In this document: in pieces, positions 37,501 to 46,037 of the stretch
How the letters are laid out: each line of letters begins with the position of its first letter
How positions within the stretch are numbered: the first letter of the stretch is position 1
Origin: Plazaster borealis
Taxonomy: Eukaryota; Echinodermata; Asteroidea; Forcipulatida; Labidiasteridae
Assembly: GCA_021014325.1 (NCBI GenBank)
Contig: CM037458.1
Span: 24,473,063 to 24,537,062, forward strand
DNA: 64,000 bases
Direction of reading: 5' to 3'
Translations under genes and position numbers: made by a program
Notes under the pieces: model-generated
What the model saw: the letters and a program-made list of their open reading frames with translations, nothing else
What the model was told of the DNA's origin: nothing
The model's database searches: none

Positions 37501-40500
37501 TTTCATCGTATCCCGAGCTCTTACCATTCTTCAGAGAGTTGACAATGTCACAAATTTCCTTTTGATATGTCGGATACAAAAACATGGAATCAGTGTAACT
37601 GCCTTTCAGATAATGATCAAAAGCTACATTGGGCTGAGGTATTGAGCTGCTCAAAGAAGGGCCAATGCTAGTGAAGTAATTATTAAACGCAGTGGCTATC
37701 TCGTCAGGGTTGGTGGTAAGTCTTCCCTTGTGGTTAATCTTCTTAATCTTCAAACAATTGGTTGCGGCATTCTTATTGATAATAGTTTTGATAATACTCC
37801 AGGTTTTCTTAACATTGTTCCTGGCATTGTTGAATTTGTCAGTGTAGTTATTAATTTTACATTTCTTGATTAAAGTATTAAGTTAATTACGATACATGAT
37901 GAATTTACTTTTGTTAGACACAGAGGGATGGTTAAGCTTTTTTTTGTACAATTTATGCTTGTGTTTAACGAATTTAATCAAACCAGCGGTCATCCAACAT
38001 TTTTTTTTACGAACAACATTAGCTGTAACTTTCTTGGCTGGGAAACACTTATCGTAAAGTTGAGAAAATTCTGAATGGAACATATTGAAAGCATCATTAG
38101 TGTCCTCGTTGGATAATACATAGTTCCAGTTAAATTTGCTCAGTTCATTCAAGAAAAAGGCAATACTAGAAGTATTGACCTCCCTTCTTGTATACTGCTC
38201 ATATTGCGATGGAGTTTGGTGAGTACTAAAAGTAGATATTTGAAACACTGGCAAATGATCAGTAATGTCAGCAAACAAGATTCCACTGGAAATATTGAAC
38301 TCAATGTTGTTAGAAATGATGTTATCAATAAGGGTAGCAGTGGTTTCTGCGATCCGGGTGGGTTTGTTGATTAATGGAAGTTGGTAATTGCTGAACAAAC
38401 TGTTCACAAAGTCATGAGTGGCCCGAATGGATTCATACTGCAGAAGATCTATGTTAAAATCGCCCATTAAAAATGTGAGCTTGTCTTCCTGATTAATTGA
38501 GTGTAGAAGACCGTCAAAACATTCAATAAAATCTGCATGGTTAACCGAGGGTGGCCTGTATAACACCCCTACTATAATATTTTTGTGACCGGGAGAAGAT
38601 ATCTCAATGAACAATGACTCGCAGATATCACTGTTTATGAATAAGTCATCCCTGTTTTTAAAAGTAACCGAGTTATGGACATACAAAGCAACCCCTCCAC
38701 CTCTTTTGTCAGCCCTATTGTTACCAAGAAAACTGTAACCTGTTAGTTCATATGCTGGACTATTTTTGTGGAGCCAAGTTTCGGCCCAAGAACTTAAAAA
38801 ACAATGTTCAGTAGACCAAGATAGTCACCAATGGCATCAAAGTTTTTGTGAAAGCTTCTGGCATTCAAATGAAAGGTGGAGAAGTTGCTTTGATTACCAT
38901 GTTTGTCAGACATTGCATTGAACTGATCACAGAACAAGTAGTCAGATGGTTGATTGTGTGTACATGTACCAGAGAAAAGGTTTTCATCAGGATCAATGTC
39001 AGAGTTGCGACCGAAATGGTCGAAACTCACAACTTCCCATACACAGGAGGGGAATCAATTGAAAGTGCTAAAGAACCCCCATCAAATGAATGCCTTTCTA
39101 CAGCTGTGGAATGTTTAAAGTCAGCGATACACGTATCCATGACGATTGTAAAGAAACAAACACTACAGTGAGACATTATGTACATAGGAAACACAAATAA
39201 GCAAGTAAACTTAGACATGAAAAATGGCAGATCAAGAGAATCACAAGTAGTTTGTAATTAGGTACTTTACAATCATTTATTTAGTGTCCAAGCTGTCCAT
39301 GGAGACGATTTTGTCCTTGTGGAAGACTACTTGGCAGACGCAGTGTGCTTTATTCCGTCAATGAAGAGATCGACTTTGTGTCCAGAGTCATGCGCGTTCT
39401 TCATGAGTTCTCTCATCGATCTCTTCTTCACAAGATCGTCGATAGGCAAGTCTTGAAGGACAAACACACCAGTGTTGCTAAGAGAAGATTTGGCGTGCTT
39501 CAAGATCGCAAGATGTTCGGGTCGGTAGAGAAACTTGACAAGGATGTGGCGAGGTTTCTGCGACATCTCAGAAGCTTTGGGTATGCGACCAGATCGATGT
39601 GCATTCTCTATCTTTATGTCCGTCATGCTAAATTTAGTAGATAAGATCTCTCTCCCCTTCTGAAAGGGGTATGACAGGCTCTCGTTCACAGACTCTGTTA
39701 TACCGCCGAATCATAGATTGAACCCTCGGGAGTAGCGTTCGAGGTGCAGATCAGCCTCTTTGAGCTGGACGATCTTTGTTTGGGCTTTTTTCAATTGCGA
39801 CGCCATCTTGGACAGATCGTCGGACAACGAGACATTTTTCTTTTGGATATCTTTGATGGTTTTAGATGTAAAGTCAAGGGATTTCTCCATCTCTTCATGA
39901 TTTGTTTCCATTTTCTCCATTCTGGTAAGAAGATCTAACTGATTTTGTATTACTTTGTCAAGCTTACCATGAAGATCAGCTGCCAGGCCCATGATGTCTT
40001 GCTGCAAACCAGCGATCTCAGCGGCCAAAGAGCTTTGGGTACTGGCGGGCAACTGGTCACCTGACGATCTAGGCGCGGGAACACTGGAGCTCGATAGTTC
40101 AGTTGGAACAGATCCCTTTTTCTCCTTTCTTGGTGGCATGATGTAGTTGGAGACTCAGTAGGAAGGATAAATTGGCAGCATGTTTGTTTGAACGTAGATA
40201 AAATGCTGAATAAATATGAAGAGGGATGGAGAAAATTGAGATTTGATTAGATTCTCACGGAGCTAGCACTAGATACGTCCGTTCATGACGAGCGTCTCAT
40301 GCATTAAGAAACAACAACAATTGTAATGTTTGGTTGATTACTGTACTGATCACCACTTCGGCAAGAGTTCTGAAGTAAAGCCTTATTATTGATTGAAAAG
40401 GGTTTAATTTACAAAGATGAATTTAAATTGCTTTTTTATTGACATCAATAGAAAGGCGGAACCTCCATCAGTGAAGTGGCATTCTTGGCAAATTAAATTA

Positions 40501-43500
40501 CCATGAACAAAAACCGAAACTCCTACTAAATGAAACTAGGGCAAAAAGAGAGGCCATTGTTAAACACTGTTTATTCAGTGACTATCGTGTGCGATTTGGT
40601 CAAACAATTAAGTTTATGTTTAGACCTAGAAGGAACTTTGCATTTTTTAAAAGACATCAGTCTTCCATGTATTGATGAATGAAGCTATAATTAGGTTTAC
40701 TCTATTAATAGGGTTTCAAGAATTGATGGCTAAATATAGACATGTCCAGTTGTACATTGTACGCCCACTGGCTCCCAGTCCCATGCTAATATGACATCAC
40801 TACACTCCAGTGTGAAGTGCAATCCCACCACAAGGATCAAACCAATTCTGTGATATCTCGCAGGGTTATTCTCTATTTTTATCTAGACCATGGTTAAAGA
40901 GAAGAAGTTTTAATAACTGCTTCGGATTTTCATTCAAGTGTTTCTCCTTTATGATGCCTCAAGTGTGCAATTTGATTCATCTTTACTCCTAGTAACCCAG
41001 TTCTGTATATAAATTGTATACACTGTATGTTAAAGCCAAGGACACATTTATTCAAAATAAACCTTCTTTGTATCGTGTTATGAGTTTTGTTCACAGCCAG
41101 GTGGGATTTGGTGAAAATGAGCAAGGCGGTTGCTGTCTGTAGCAAGTAGCCTGCTACTTCATATTAGACTGGGAAAGAAGAGCACTAGTTCACATTGTTA
41201 CTGCATCAAGCATAAATTATAAGGTTTGGTGGTTGTCTCTGGTACAAGTATTTAAAATCAGAATTCCATGGCTCAATGCAACAGAGAGTAAAATCACATA
41301 CTGTACATCATTCTAGTTTAAGTACAAGACAGGACTTATACTTGGTCCATTACACACCTCCTATCAGTCAATCAATAGTCAGTAAAGCCTACTGCAATCA
41401 AGATGTTCTCTGGTCACTACTCATGGTCTTAAATATACCTCCCTAATATTTGCAGATGGTCTACAAACTTTTAAGATGAAGTGAAAGGCTCCACCTGTTT
41501 ATAGGTGCCCTTTTTCTGTGCAATGATAGGTGTTGTGTACTGTACATGTACAGTACTTTGCTTGGCTGCAGTAGGGGGGAGTACAAACCAGACAAGGGTA
41601 CACAAATTTGCACAATTTCCTTTTCTCTGAACTCTGTTCCAAAGAATCCAATATGTTAGAGTCTTCACCATGAATGGACATCTTCACTTCAAGTTTCAGC
41701 AAATCCATTCAGACCAACCATGTACATGCTTCATGTATCAAGTCCACTGATACCATACAGTCATACCGACCTACGTGTACATACTATGCTCATGTCATGT
41801 ACATGTACATACAGGGCTTTCCACAAACTTGAGGAACAAAGTGTGACACAGCTAGGCCAAAATTTCAAGTTTCTTTGATTTTGAAGTAGGATTCACATTT
41901 GCATCTATAAAACAAATACTCAATGTGGAAACTTTACAACAAGTAGACTACCTGTACATTTTCTATTTTATTATTGTTTTTTTAGGAGCGAGGAAATTGT
42001 TGACAATCTTTGTGGTACTACTGGTAGGACAACCTTGTAGAGGTGCTGGTCACCTGTTCCTCCTTGCCACTGACTGGCTTGGTATTTTATACAATTTTGT
42101 AAACTTGTATAAATATACCTTTGCTTTCTCAATCATAGTTTTATTTTGGGGAATATACCTTTTAATGACTTGTTGTTTTAGGTAGTGTAAAGTGTAATAA
42201 AAAAAAGTAAAATAAACCAAACAAAGTGTACTGGTACCCTATTAGTTTAAGTGCATACACTGTATAGTGTGTATCAACACTTATCACGCAACTGATTTTT
42301 TGTTAAGGCACTTTACCTGTTTGGTAATCACTAAAAAAAAAAGGCATAAAAACTTACTTGGTAATGCGCAACGAAGAGCTGTTGATAGTATAAAACATTG
42401 TGAGAAACGACTCCTTCTGAAGTAACAGAGTTTTTGAGAAAAAAGGTAATTTTTCACTGAAATATTTGAATCTGAAAAATACTCTTGGCCAGAAGTCTTT
42501 ATCAGGCATCTGAAAGCACACGAATTTGTGCAACAAGGGTGTTTTTTCTTTCATTATTTTCTTGCAACTTCGAAGACCAATTGAGCAAAAATTTTCACAG
42601 GTTTATTATTTTATGCATATAAAGTGAGAATACTGGTCTTTGACAATTACCAAACGTGTCCAGTGCCTTTATATTAAGACAAGTTGTTTTCTTCCACTCC
42701 TCATCAACTGAGATAGGATCATTGATCCTCTAGACTTGAAGACTAGAGAGCTCTGTGATGAGACATTTTACATTCATTACACTCTCAGCAAGGTCATCAG
42801 AACAGCCCAGATGCCATTTCATACCCATCCTCCGGGTTGCTTTCAATACCATCTCTTTGTAGAAAGGATGTCCCCATTATACTTGCCAATTAAAGTGGCA
42901 CTTGGACAAAATGGTTGTCTAGTAATCAGTGAAGCTTTTCTTTCAAGCAGGGTGGGTGGCGTAATAAATTGAGTGAAGTGGGAAGGCTAGAGTAAGGATA
43001 ATAATTATGAACGCATCAATGCTTACTGCTACCTGATCATGTCACCTTCTAGACATGAACCAATAGAACTAAATTATTGTCTGTCCTTGTATAAGGGAAA
43101 TAGTGTCTCCAGTTGGCTAAACTATAGGATTCACAAACAATGGGTGTTATTTCACAGCTCAAGTGAACCCAACTTGGACAATTTCACAGACACACATTTT
43201 TCTCTTTTCAAATCTAAAAGTTGGCCTACATCTGCAGTTACTGCTATTCTTTAATGACAATTTCCTCAGTGGCATTCTGCAGTTTACAATTTGAAATATG
43301 ACTCATTTAGAAACCCTCTTCATTGCATCTTTGACTATCCTCAACGGATTTGAAATGCTCAACACTCCACTGGGATATGTTTTATTCCAGGGTTGCTGGG
43401 AGCTAACACAATCAACACAGTGCACACTTGACCTCTTGAATTTGGAAGAGTTTTGGCTACAACTCAAGACAACCCTAAGGAGATTGAAATGGCCCTCTGG

Positions 43501-43604
43501 TGAATTCTTGGCTCTCAAGTGTTCTGAAATGCTCAGTACTTACGGTTCAAGCCAATGTCATGCATTGTGACTACCAAGATCTTCTGTTTGTTTGTAATAT
43601 CTTC
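22438..43604 (-). CDS. NDRG: NDRG-family (N-myc downstream regulated) alpha/beta-hydrolase-like protein, broken frame in one exon
   Basis: NDRG proteins have an alpha/beta-hydrolase fold without a working catalytic triad and act in stress, differentiation and trafficking. Exons in transcript order: 43604-43544, 36439-36322, 36184-36122, 35569-35500, 34141-34061, 32839-32743, 32000-31913, 31595-31512, 27251-27200, then either 26325-26231 or 22598-22438. Borders are AG/GT and phases agree except for one base missing in 32743-32839. Signature segments: TMHDIGLNH, FVHINAPGQQDKGEDLPEG, NYPSMKQIVEEMPQIL, IGVGEGAGSTIMVRFA (nucleophile-elbow position is not Ser), CPVIIVTGHDSP, PEKLAESMQYFIHGIGG, and C-terminal RLGR(K/A)AS repeats like the SGK/AKT-phosphorylated tail of NDRG1/2. 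The ~25-residue segment following the elbow in known NDRGs was not found. Paralogue assignment is not possible. Confidence 0.88.
22671..23060. repeat. Three tandem copies of a 130-bp unit
   Basis: The marker ataatactgcaatcaatgtt recurs at 22671, 22801 and 22931 with only a few substitutions between copies. The array lies in the intron just upstream (minus strand) of the distal NDRG last exon. Non-coding. Confidence 0.92.
23060..23253. mobile_element. MITE, GGGCCCAATTT-end family, copy 2
   Basis: The ends are cagggcccaattt and, on the opposite strand, cagggcccaattttac. The flanks atcaagac / atcaagca suggest an imperfect 8-bp duplication, fitting a hAT-type MITE. It abuts the 130-bp repeat array. 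Confidence 0.78.
23706..24445 (+). repeat. 99-bp minisatellite, about 7.5 copies
   Basis: The unit begins gttgcagctatggctgtggc; unit starts fall at 23706, 23805, 23904 and so on in 99-base steps. Each unit contains an internal inverted pair (gctatggctgt / acagccatagc). Because 99 is a multiple of 3, one plus frame stays open for 257 codons (23707-24480) as a 33-residue repeat. It lies in an NDRG intron, antisense to the gene. I treat the frame as incidental. Confidence 0.92.
24471..24556. repeat. Perfect 20-bp inverted repeat (hairpin)
   Basis: taaccaataactgtttcggt (24478-24497) is the exact reverse complement of 24530-24549, with a 32-base spacer. Imperfect outer pairing extends to gcgg / ccgc at 24471 and 24556. 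It follows directly on the 99-bp array and may be the end of the element from which the array grew. Confidence 0.8.
25020..25975 (+). repeat. 13-bp minisatellite (~73 units)
   Basis: The unit is aagacatcttatc, with variants (cgtc, aaatc, ttgtc, tttc) and occasional 12-base units. Blocks recur at 415-428 bases: the 12-base variant ctatcaaaac at 25221 and 25649, and the gtcttatcaagaaatc block near 25413 and 25828. That indicates a secondary duplication of about half the array. The open plus frames are a by-product of a stop-free 13-mer. Confidence 0.93.
26231..26325 (-). CDS. NDRG: NDRG alternative last exon 1 (proximal)
   Basis: Acceptor aagccag at 26326-26332; encodes LSSIPLARLGRKASLGET followed by a short tail and TGA (26231-26233). 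RLGRKAS is an R-x-x-S-type basophilic kinase site, like the C-terminal RSRTAS sites of vertebrate NDRGs. It parallels the distal exon at 22438-22598, so the two look like tandemly duplicated, mutually exclusive ends. Confidence 0.78.
26326..27199. other. NDRG intron; short local duplication, otherwise nothing recognised
   Basis: Between the proximal last exon and the 27200 exon. A ~70-base direct repeat (gtatgggtgcatgaaagatg near 26376 and 26436) is visible. The rest is AT-rich without a recognised family. Confidence 0.5.
27200..27251 (-). CDS. NDRG: NDRG exon (PEKLAESMQYFIHGIGG)
   Basis: Acceptor gtttttag, donor GGAC|gtaagt, 52 bases, ends in phase 1. Matches PGKLTEAFKYFLQGMG of NDRG. Its donor phase is compatible with both alternative last exons. 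Confidence 0.92.
27303..27678. mobile_element. MITE, CACGTTTGGTAAT-end family, copy 1
   Basis: Inverted ends acacgtttggtaat / attaccaaacgtgt, then a shared interior (aacttacttggtaacaagca, cacaacaagggtgtttttt, attgagcccaaattttcaca) that recurs at 42303-42671 and 60427-60754. Non-coding, ~375 bases. In an NDRG intron, about 50 bases from the exon at 27251. Confidence 0.85.
27680..28050. mobile_element. MITE, CAGGATTGGTA-end family, copy 2
   Basis: Ends attatacaggattggta / taccaatcctgtataata form clear inverted repeats. The interior matches 735-1078. It abuts the previous MITE directly. Confidence 0.8.
28051..29483. other. NDRG intron, nothing recognised
   Basis: AT-rich intronic DNA. A purine-rich run (aagaaagaaaaaaaaag) lies near 29045. 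Short open frames (28170-28370, 29103-29312) have no recognised similarity. Confidence 0.4.
29494..31093. mobile_element. 1.6-kb short-TIR DNA transposon, TAG...CTA ends, 9-bp target duplication
   Basis: Both ends carry TAGCCTTGATCAAGGC in inverted orientation; the core GCCTTGATCAAGGC is a perfect 14-bp palindrome. The flanks are cctgaataa on each side (29485-29493 and 31094-31102), a perfect 9-bp duplication. Subterminal zones are GC/CpG-rich and contain inverted clusters (acacacccg at left, cgggtgtgt at right). Inside are CCAAT-like boxes (ccattggtcag near 29755, gattggacg near 30702). No transposase frame is seen, so it is non-autonomous. It shares its plan with 4672-5499. Confidence 0.78.
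31104..31511. other. NDRG intron, nothing recognised
   Basis: AT-rich DNA between the 1.6-kb element and an NDRG exon; no repeat or coding signal seen. Confidence 0.4.
31512..31595 (-). CDS. NDRG: NDRG exon (EKVFNALPKGNKTFLKAEE)
   Basis: Acceptor ttacacag, donor AGT|gtaagt, 84 bases, phase 0 to 0. Aligns with NDRG ECNSKLDPTTTTFLKMADSGG. Confidence 0.88.
31913..32000 (-). CDS. NDRG: NDRG exon (CPVIIVTGHDSP)
   Basis: Acceptor tgtctag, donor GAAGTG|gtgagt, 88 bases. Encodes RTDITHCLKELSCPVIIVTG then HDSPHISEV, matching the family strand LxCPxxLVVGDxSP. Confidence 0.9.
32150..32532. mobile_element. Divergent CACGTTTGGTAAT-family MITE
   Basis: Left end tattcgtttggtaatgact and right end aattaccaaacgtatacaat are inverted and match the family ends. 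Near the left end the interior keeps ataaaaacttactt and the tagtataatacatttt block, but the rest differs. In an NDRG intron. Confidence 0.6.
32625..32695 (-). repeat. SINE tail fragment
   Basis: aataaaccacaagggaaact and gggtaaatgttcaacccc match, in inverse orientation, the tail of the SINE at 5706-5860. The head is absent. Confidence 0.55.
32743..32839 (-). pseudogene. NDRG: NDRG exon carrying a one-base frame break
   Basis: Acceptor tttcag, donor CAAAG|gtaagc, 97 bases. The first part reads KANAEAAKDFHSSLHDR in the frame delivered by the previous exon. The second part, MNAHNLSLFINVFQ, is in the frame required by the next exon. Together they align gap-free with the NDRG segment containing NVEVV...MNPGNLHLFINAY, so the family-like exon would be 98 bases. 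As written, the upstream frame meets TGA at once. An internal acceptor (gatag at 32787-32791) would give a 44-base exon that keeps frame but drops the first part. It may be a true mutation, a polymorphism or a sequence error. Confidence 0.82.
32840..34060. other. NDRG intron with duplicated splice donor and short repeats
   Basis: Contains gaacttaccccaccatagtg at about 33989, a copy of the true exon end and donor at 34052. A related block (tatggtcatgact...caccacaaa) recurs near 33668. A poly-G run lies at about 33532-33542. Nothing else is recognised. Confidence 0.5.
34061..34141 (-). CDS. NDRG: NDRG exon (FASWKLDKLHKM...)
   Basis: Acceptor ttctcag, donor GGTGGG|gtaagt, 81 bases, phase 0 to 0. 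Corresponds to the WxDWAASKISG...HLFG region of NDRG. The exon end and donor are repeated 64 bases downstream (33997), giving a second potential donor. Confidence 0.78.
34590..34957 (+). mobile_element. L2/CR1-like LINE 3' end with ATT tail
   Basis: One frame from about 34596 encodes a degraded RT C-terminus: PHYISELLQVYTPSRNLQSS, then a G-DRSFSSAAPRIWNSLP-like segment, then KSLLKT. The PPYLSxLLxxYxPxRxLRSS...GxRAFxxAAPxLWNSLP pattern is typical of L2/CR1-clade LINEs. It ends in gcgcattacaag followed by an (ATT)n microsatellite (34929-34956), the usual LINE tail of this group. 5'-truncated. Confidence 0.85.
35023..35071. repeat. Short inverted repeat
   Basis: attagtggaga (35023-35033) pairs with tctccactaat (35061-35071); the interior holds two direct copies of gattatctctc. 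Function unknown. Confidence 0.55.
35072..35499. other. NDRG intron, nothing recognised
   Basis: I looked here on the minus strand for the NDRG segment between the GxGxGAG elbow and FASWKL and did not find an exon with acceptable splice sites. Confidence 0.4.
35500..35569 (-). CDS. NDRG: NDRG exon with GVGEGAG elbow
   Basis: Acceptor tatattag, donor GCA|gtaagt, 70 bases. Encodes IEETRELIGVGEGAGSTIM. The GxGxGAG elbow lacks a serine nucleophile, as expected for NDRG pseudo-hydrolases. Confidence 0.9.
36122..36184 (-). CDS. NDRG: NDRG exon (YPSMKQIVEEMPQIL)
   Basis: Acceptor ccaatag, donor TTGG|gtgagt, 63 bases. Matches the family's YPSMDQLAEMLP segment, the helix before the nucleophile elbow. 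Confidence 0.9.
36322..36439 (-). CDS. NDRG: NDRG exon with HINAPGQQ
   Basis: Acceptor tttcgtag, donor GAAGG|gtaagg, 118 bases. Encodes TSWVKFLRTKSMESFASKAS then FVHINAPGQQDKGEDLPEG. HxxAPGQQ is conserved across NDRG proteins. Confidence 0.9.
36880..39100 (-). pseudogene. LINE ORF2: AP endonuclease and partial reverse transcriptase
   Basis: Endonuclease segments: FHLNARSFHKNFDAIGDYL, AETWLHKNSPAYELTGYSF, RADKRGGGVALYVH, VGVLYRPPSVNHADFIECFD, LMGDFNIDLL and DNIISNN. RT segments: LKNGKSSGYDEIS, ARVTPIFKNGD, NYRPISVLSVF, GQYGFRSNHSTGMAL, FLDLSKAFDTINHD and GIPQGSLLGPLLF. Several frame slips fall at homopolymers (around 37300). The catalytic xADD motif and the C-terminus are absent. Non-functional. 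Confidence 0.85.
39327..40139 (-). pseudogene. LINE ORF1 protein, one in-frame stop
   Basis: 271 codons in one frame, beginning MPPRKEKKGSVPTEL. Ser/Pro-rich N-terminus, then a long coiled coil (about residues 35-130, with LDKVIQNQLDLLTRMEKMET), then an RRM/C-terminal region with RPRHI-like QKPRHILVKFLYRPEHLAIL, as in L1-type ORF1 RNA chaperones. One TGA at about 39711-39713, at a CGA-like position, interrupts it after SRGFNL; the rest is intact. RNA-binding and trimerising role is inferred from family. Confidence 0.8.
40251..42302. other. NDRG intron, nothing firmly recognised
   Basis: AT-rich. Short open frames (40930-41145, 41471-41708, 41925-42185) lack recognisable similarity. A gtacatgtac cluster lies near 41540-41810. 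Confidence 0.4.
42303..42671. mobile_element. MITE, CACGTTTGGTAAT-end family, copy 2
   Basis: Ends aaggcactttacctgtttgg / ccaaacgtgtccagtgcctt are inverted. The interior is colinear with 27303-27678. Non-coding. Confidence 0.85.
42672..43543. other. NDRG intron, nothing recognised
   Basis: Open frames on both strands at 43298-43570 overlap the true NDRG exon and read as shadows. No repeat identified. Confidence 0.4.
43544..43604 (-). CDS. NDRG: NDRG exon with HDIGLN
   Basis: Acceptor ttattacag, donor AACC|gtaagt, 61 bases. Encodes EDITNKQKILVVTMHDIGLN; HDIGLN(H) is a hallmark of the NDRG family. The split codon is completed by the exon at 36439. Upstream coding exons are uncertain (see 46038-46528). 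Confidence 0.88.
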
Positions 43605-44920
43605 CTGTAATAAGACAAAACAAAGACACAATTAACACATTGCTCATCTCATTAGGTGCATCACTGAATACATAATGTTGCAGTTTGTAAAACCGGAAGT
43701 CTAGAAATCTTTAGTTTGAGTCGCACCTCAGCCTAGTAGAATAGGTTTGAGGGGTCATGACTGAATCAGGATGGGCTAGAGTATGTATACCCACTACCCC
43801 ATACTGCCTTTAAGGAACATTAACATATGTGCCCAGTTATATTGAACATTAGTAGAATGCATTTCAGTTAACTAAACAACTGCTGGTATATCATCTGAGA
43901 CCATAGGATGTCAATTTTGCATAGGTGAATTGTTTTATTTTGTGCTTCTAACTGTTAGATCAAAGCTTAAAATCTTACAAACTATGCAATGCTTAGTACT
44001 GGTGGAAAAGAAGTTGTCGGTTGTAAACAAAAGCTTAATTTGAGATGTTTAAGTGTATGTGCAGGAAAGCTCAAACAAGTTTTTTTGTGAGTAAGCGCTT
44101 CATATGGGTAAGCACACATAGACACTAGTTTTAACAAGATCCTCACAGTTGTGTAGCATGTAGTTGCAAACAATGAGAAAAGTTATAATTAATCACAACA
44201 GTACCAGGTGATAGTTATACAAGTTGATTTGCATGGAGTTAAAGGAACAGTGTTGTGAGATAAGCTTGTTTAATCAGAAGAAGTTAGTTGACATTAAGTC
44301 ATGTTGTTGTTTAAAATGTTAGTTGTTTACTGTTTAAAGGTTTTGGTTTAAAGTGGTAATTGTCCTACACTGGAGTTTGTACAACTAAGGGGCCGGAATG
44401 TTAGTGCCAAAATCATCTCCTTTTTTGTGTATAGCGCCCCCTCTTGACAAGTAGTAGTTCCAGGGTGTTGAGACGGTGGTGGATGCACAGTTTTTCAACC
44501 TCTACTCTTTAATATTGTTCAGTTTCAAGGTAAAGCCTCAGATGAGTAAGAACAGTGTATTGTAATAGGCAAGACACATCATTTTGAAGTAGATTAAAAG
44601 GAACAGTCTTGATATCATCACCAGAAAAACTGACTTTAGTTTGTTTAATTTAGTAAGCGTTGGATCTCTTTCTATATCACAGCCTCGGGATAGTATAGAG
44701 GCCACCTTTCAAAATGGCGATGTAAACAAGGCCCTGGAACGGCAGGAACAGGTACCTTGTTAAAAAGTGGCTATTAGAGTGTACATCATCATAGTGAACA
44801 AAGGAAACCAGACCAAGATGGCCAGGAGAAAGGTCTATAAGTTAGAAAATGGCGCAACCAAGCTCATTGTGTCAGGTGAATTGGGTCAATACCCCTTGAT
44901 GGAATTGGATCTCGGATGAT
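43605..44920. other. Upstream NDRG intron or flank, nothing recognised
   Basis: AT-rich with no recognised gene, RNA or defined repeat. A gccccctcttgacaag segment near 44445 resembles a motif inside the element at 4672-5499. Confidence 0.4.
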
Positions 44921-44924
44921 TAAC

Positions 44925-45455
44925 AGCAGAGAGGTTGGGAAGTCAGTTATACTTATGCTAATGGTCTTTGCCCTTTGTATCTGTGTGATCTTGTTGCCAC
45001 TAAGCCTATTGTTAGATGTACCCGTTCTGCAAGTGATGTTACTCTGCTGATCCACCCCAGAGCGAGGCTGGTTTCTGCAGGTGATAGAATGTTCCCTGTA
45101 ATTGGGTCTCAACTGTGGAACCAGCTTCCTAAGCAACTTAGGAAGGCCAACAATGTTGATAGTTCAAGGCTGGCCTTAAGACAAATCTTTTTAAACGTGC
45201 TTTTTTAAACCACCATGTACATGTACCTATTTTTTAGCAATGCCAGGTGTTGAATTAGTGTTTTTCCTTACTGTTTTCACTTAATTGGTTTTTTAGTATA
45301 TTTGTAATGTCTATAATTACATTTTAACTGTATTTTCTCTTAGGTTTTATAACTGTAATTTTAATGTTTGTTTTTAATTGTTAAGGGCCTAGGAGCATGT
45401 TTCATGGTTGGACGCTATACAAATTGTCATTATTATTATTTATTATTATACTTGG
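44925..45455 (+). mobile_element. L2/CR1-like LINE 3' end with ATT tail, second copy
   Basis: The open frame at 44975-45208 reads MYLCDLVATKPIVRCTRSAS, then LIHPRARLVSAGDRMFP and GSQLWNQLPKQLRKA: the YLxDLL...R-x-GDRxFxxxxxxLWNxLP pattern of an L2/CR1 RT C-terminus. It ends with gacgctatacaaattgtc and an ATT-rich tail near 45430-45455. 5'-truncated; a different subfamily from the copy at 34590. Confidence 0.82.
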
Positions 45456-46037
45456 CAGCGATTATCACGTCAGTAGCTACATCCAATAACTTCCTTATTG
45501 ATTTATCTGTCAAAGAAAATGAACGGAATCAAATCTTAGGCAGGGGAAACTCACTGCTAAACTTACCCTATAACAAAAAGATCTGAAACTAGGATCCAAA
45601 TTTTAGGAGGTACGTTGAAATGATGACAATTCCACCTTTCGGGAACCCCTTCTTGGAGTAACAGGTTTCAAGAAGCTTTTGGGAACAGTATCCTCAGCAC
45701 TAGAGGGTTACAAAGAGCATGATTAATTCATATCCAAAGAAAATAACAGCTGCTTTTTTTACCAGGCAGACATAAAACATTCTGAATTCAGATAAAAGTC
45801 TGAACTTTCTTATCCCTGGTTAGGGTCACGTCACTTGAGGCAATTCACAGGAAACCAGTTCCAGGCAATCTCACAGATCCATTCACTATTGCATGCCAGA
45901 TATGATTGTTGCTGTATTGGAATTTGAAAACCATATTATATTTTGCGTTTTAACGCACACTGCTTCATGATTGATGACAGATCCCCAGCCAGAGCCAAAG
46001 CCTAAGGATTGGAAAAGACGCCTAGAACACCACTTAC

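Larger units (their letters stand above)
36571..40250 (-). mobile_element. L2/CR1-like non-LTR retrotransposon, internally deleted
   Basis: In minus orientation it has ORF1 (40139-39327), then ORF2 endonuclease (about 39100-37883) and reverse transcriptase (37753-36880). The 3' end finishes in repeated gaattgaattgaatt at 36571-36592, a typical microsatellite tail. The RT stops just after GIPQGSLLGPLLF (about 36940-36900), with the FADD-type motif and everything beyond it missing, so it is internally deleted or 3'-recombined. The 5' boundary near 40250 is approximate. It lies in an NDRG intron in the same orientation as the gene. Confidence 0.88.

Noticed and set aside
36931..38686. Host gene with an AP-endonuclease domain
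   Set aside because: Linked to RT motifs and an ORF1 with coiled coil in the same orientation and with a microsatellite tail, so it is a LINE.
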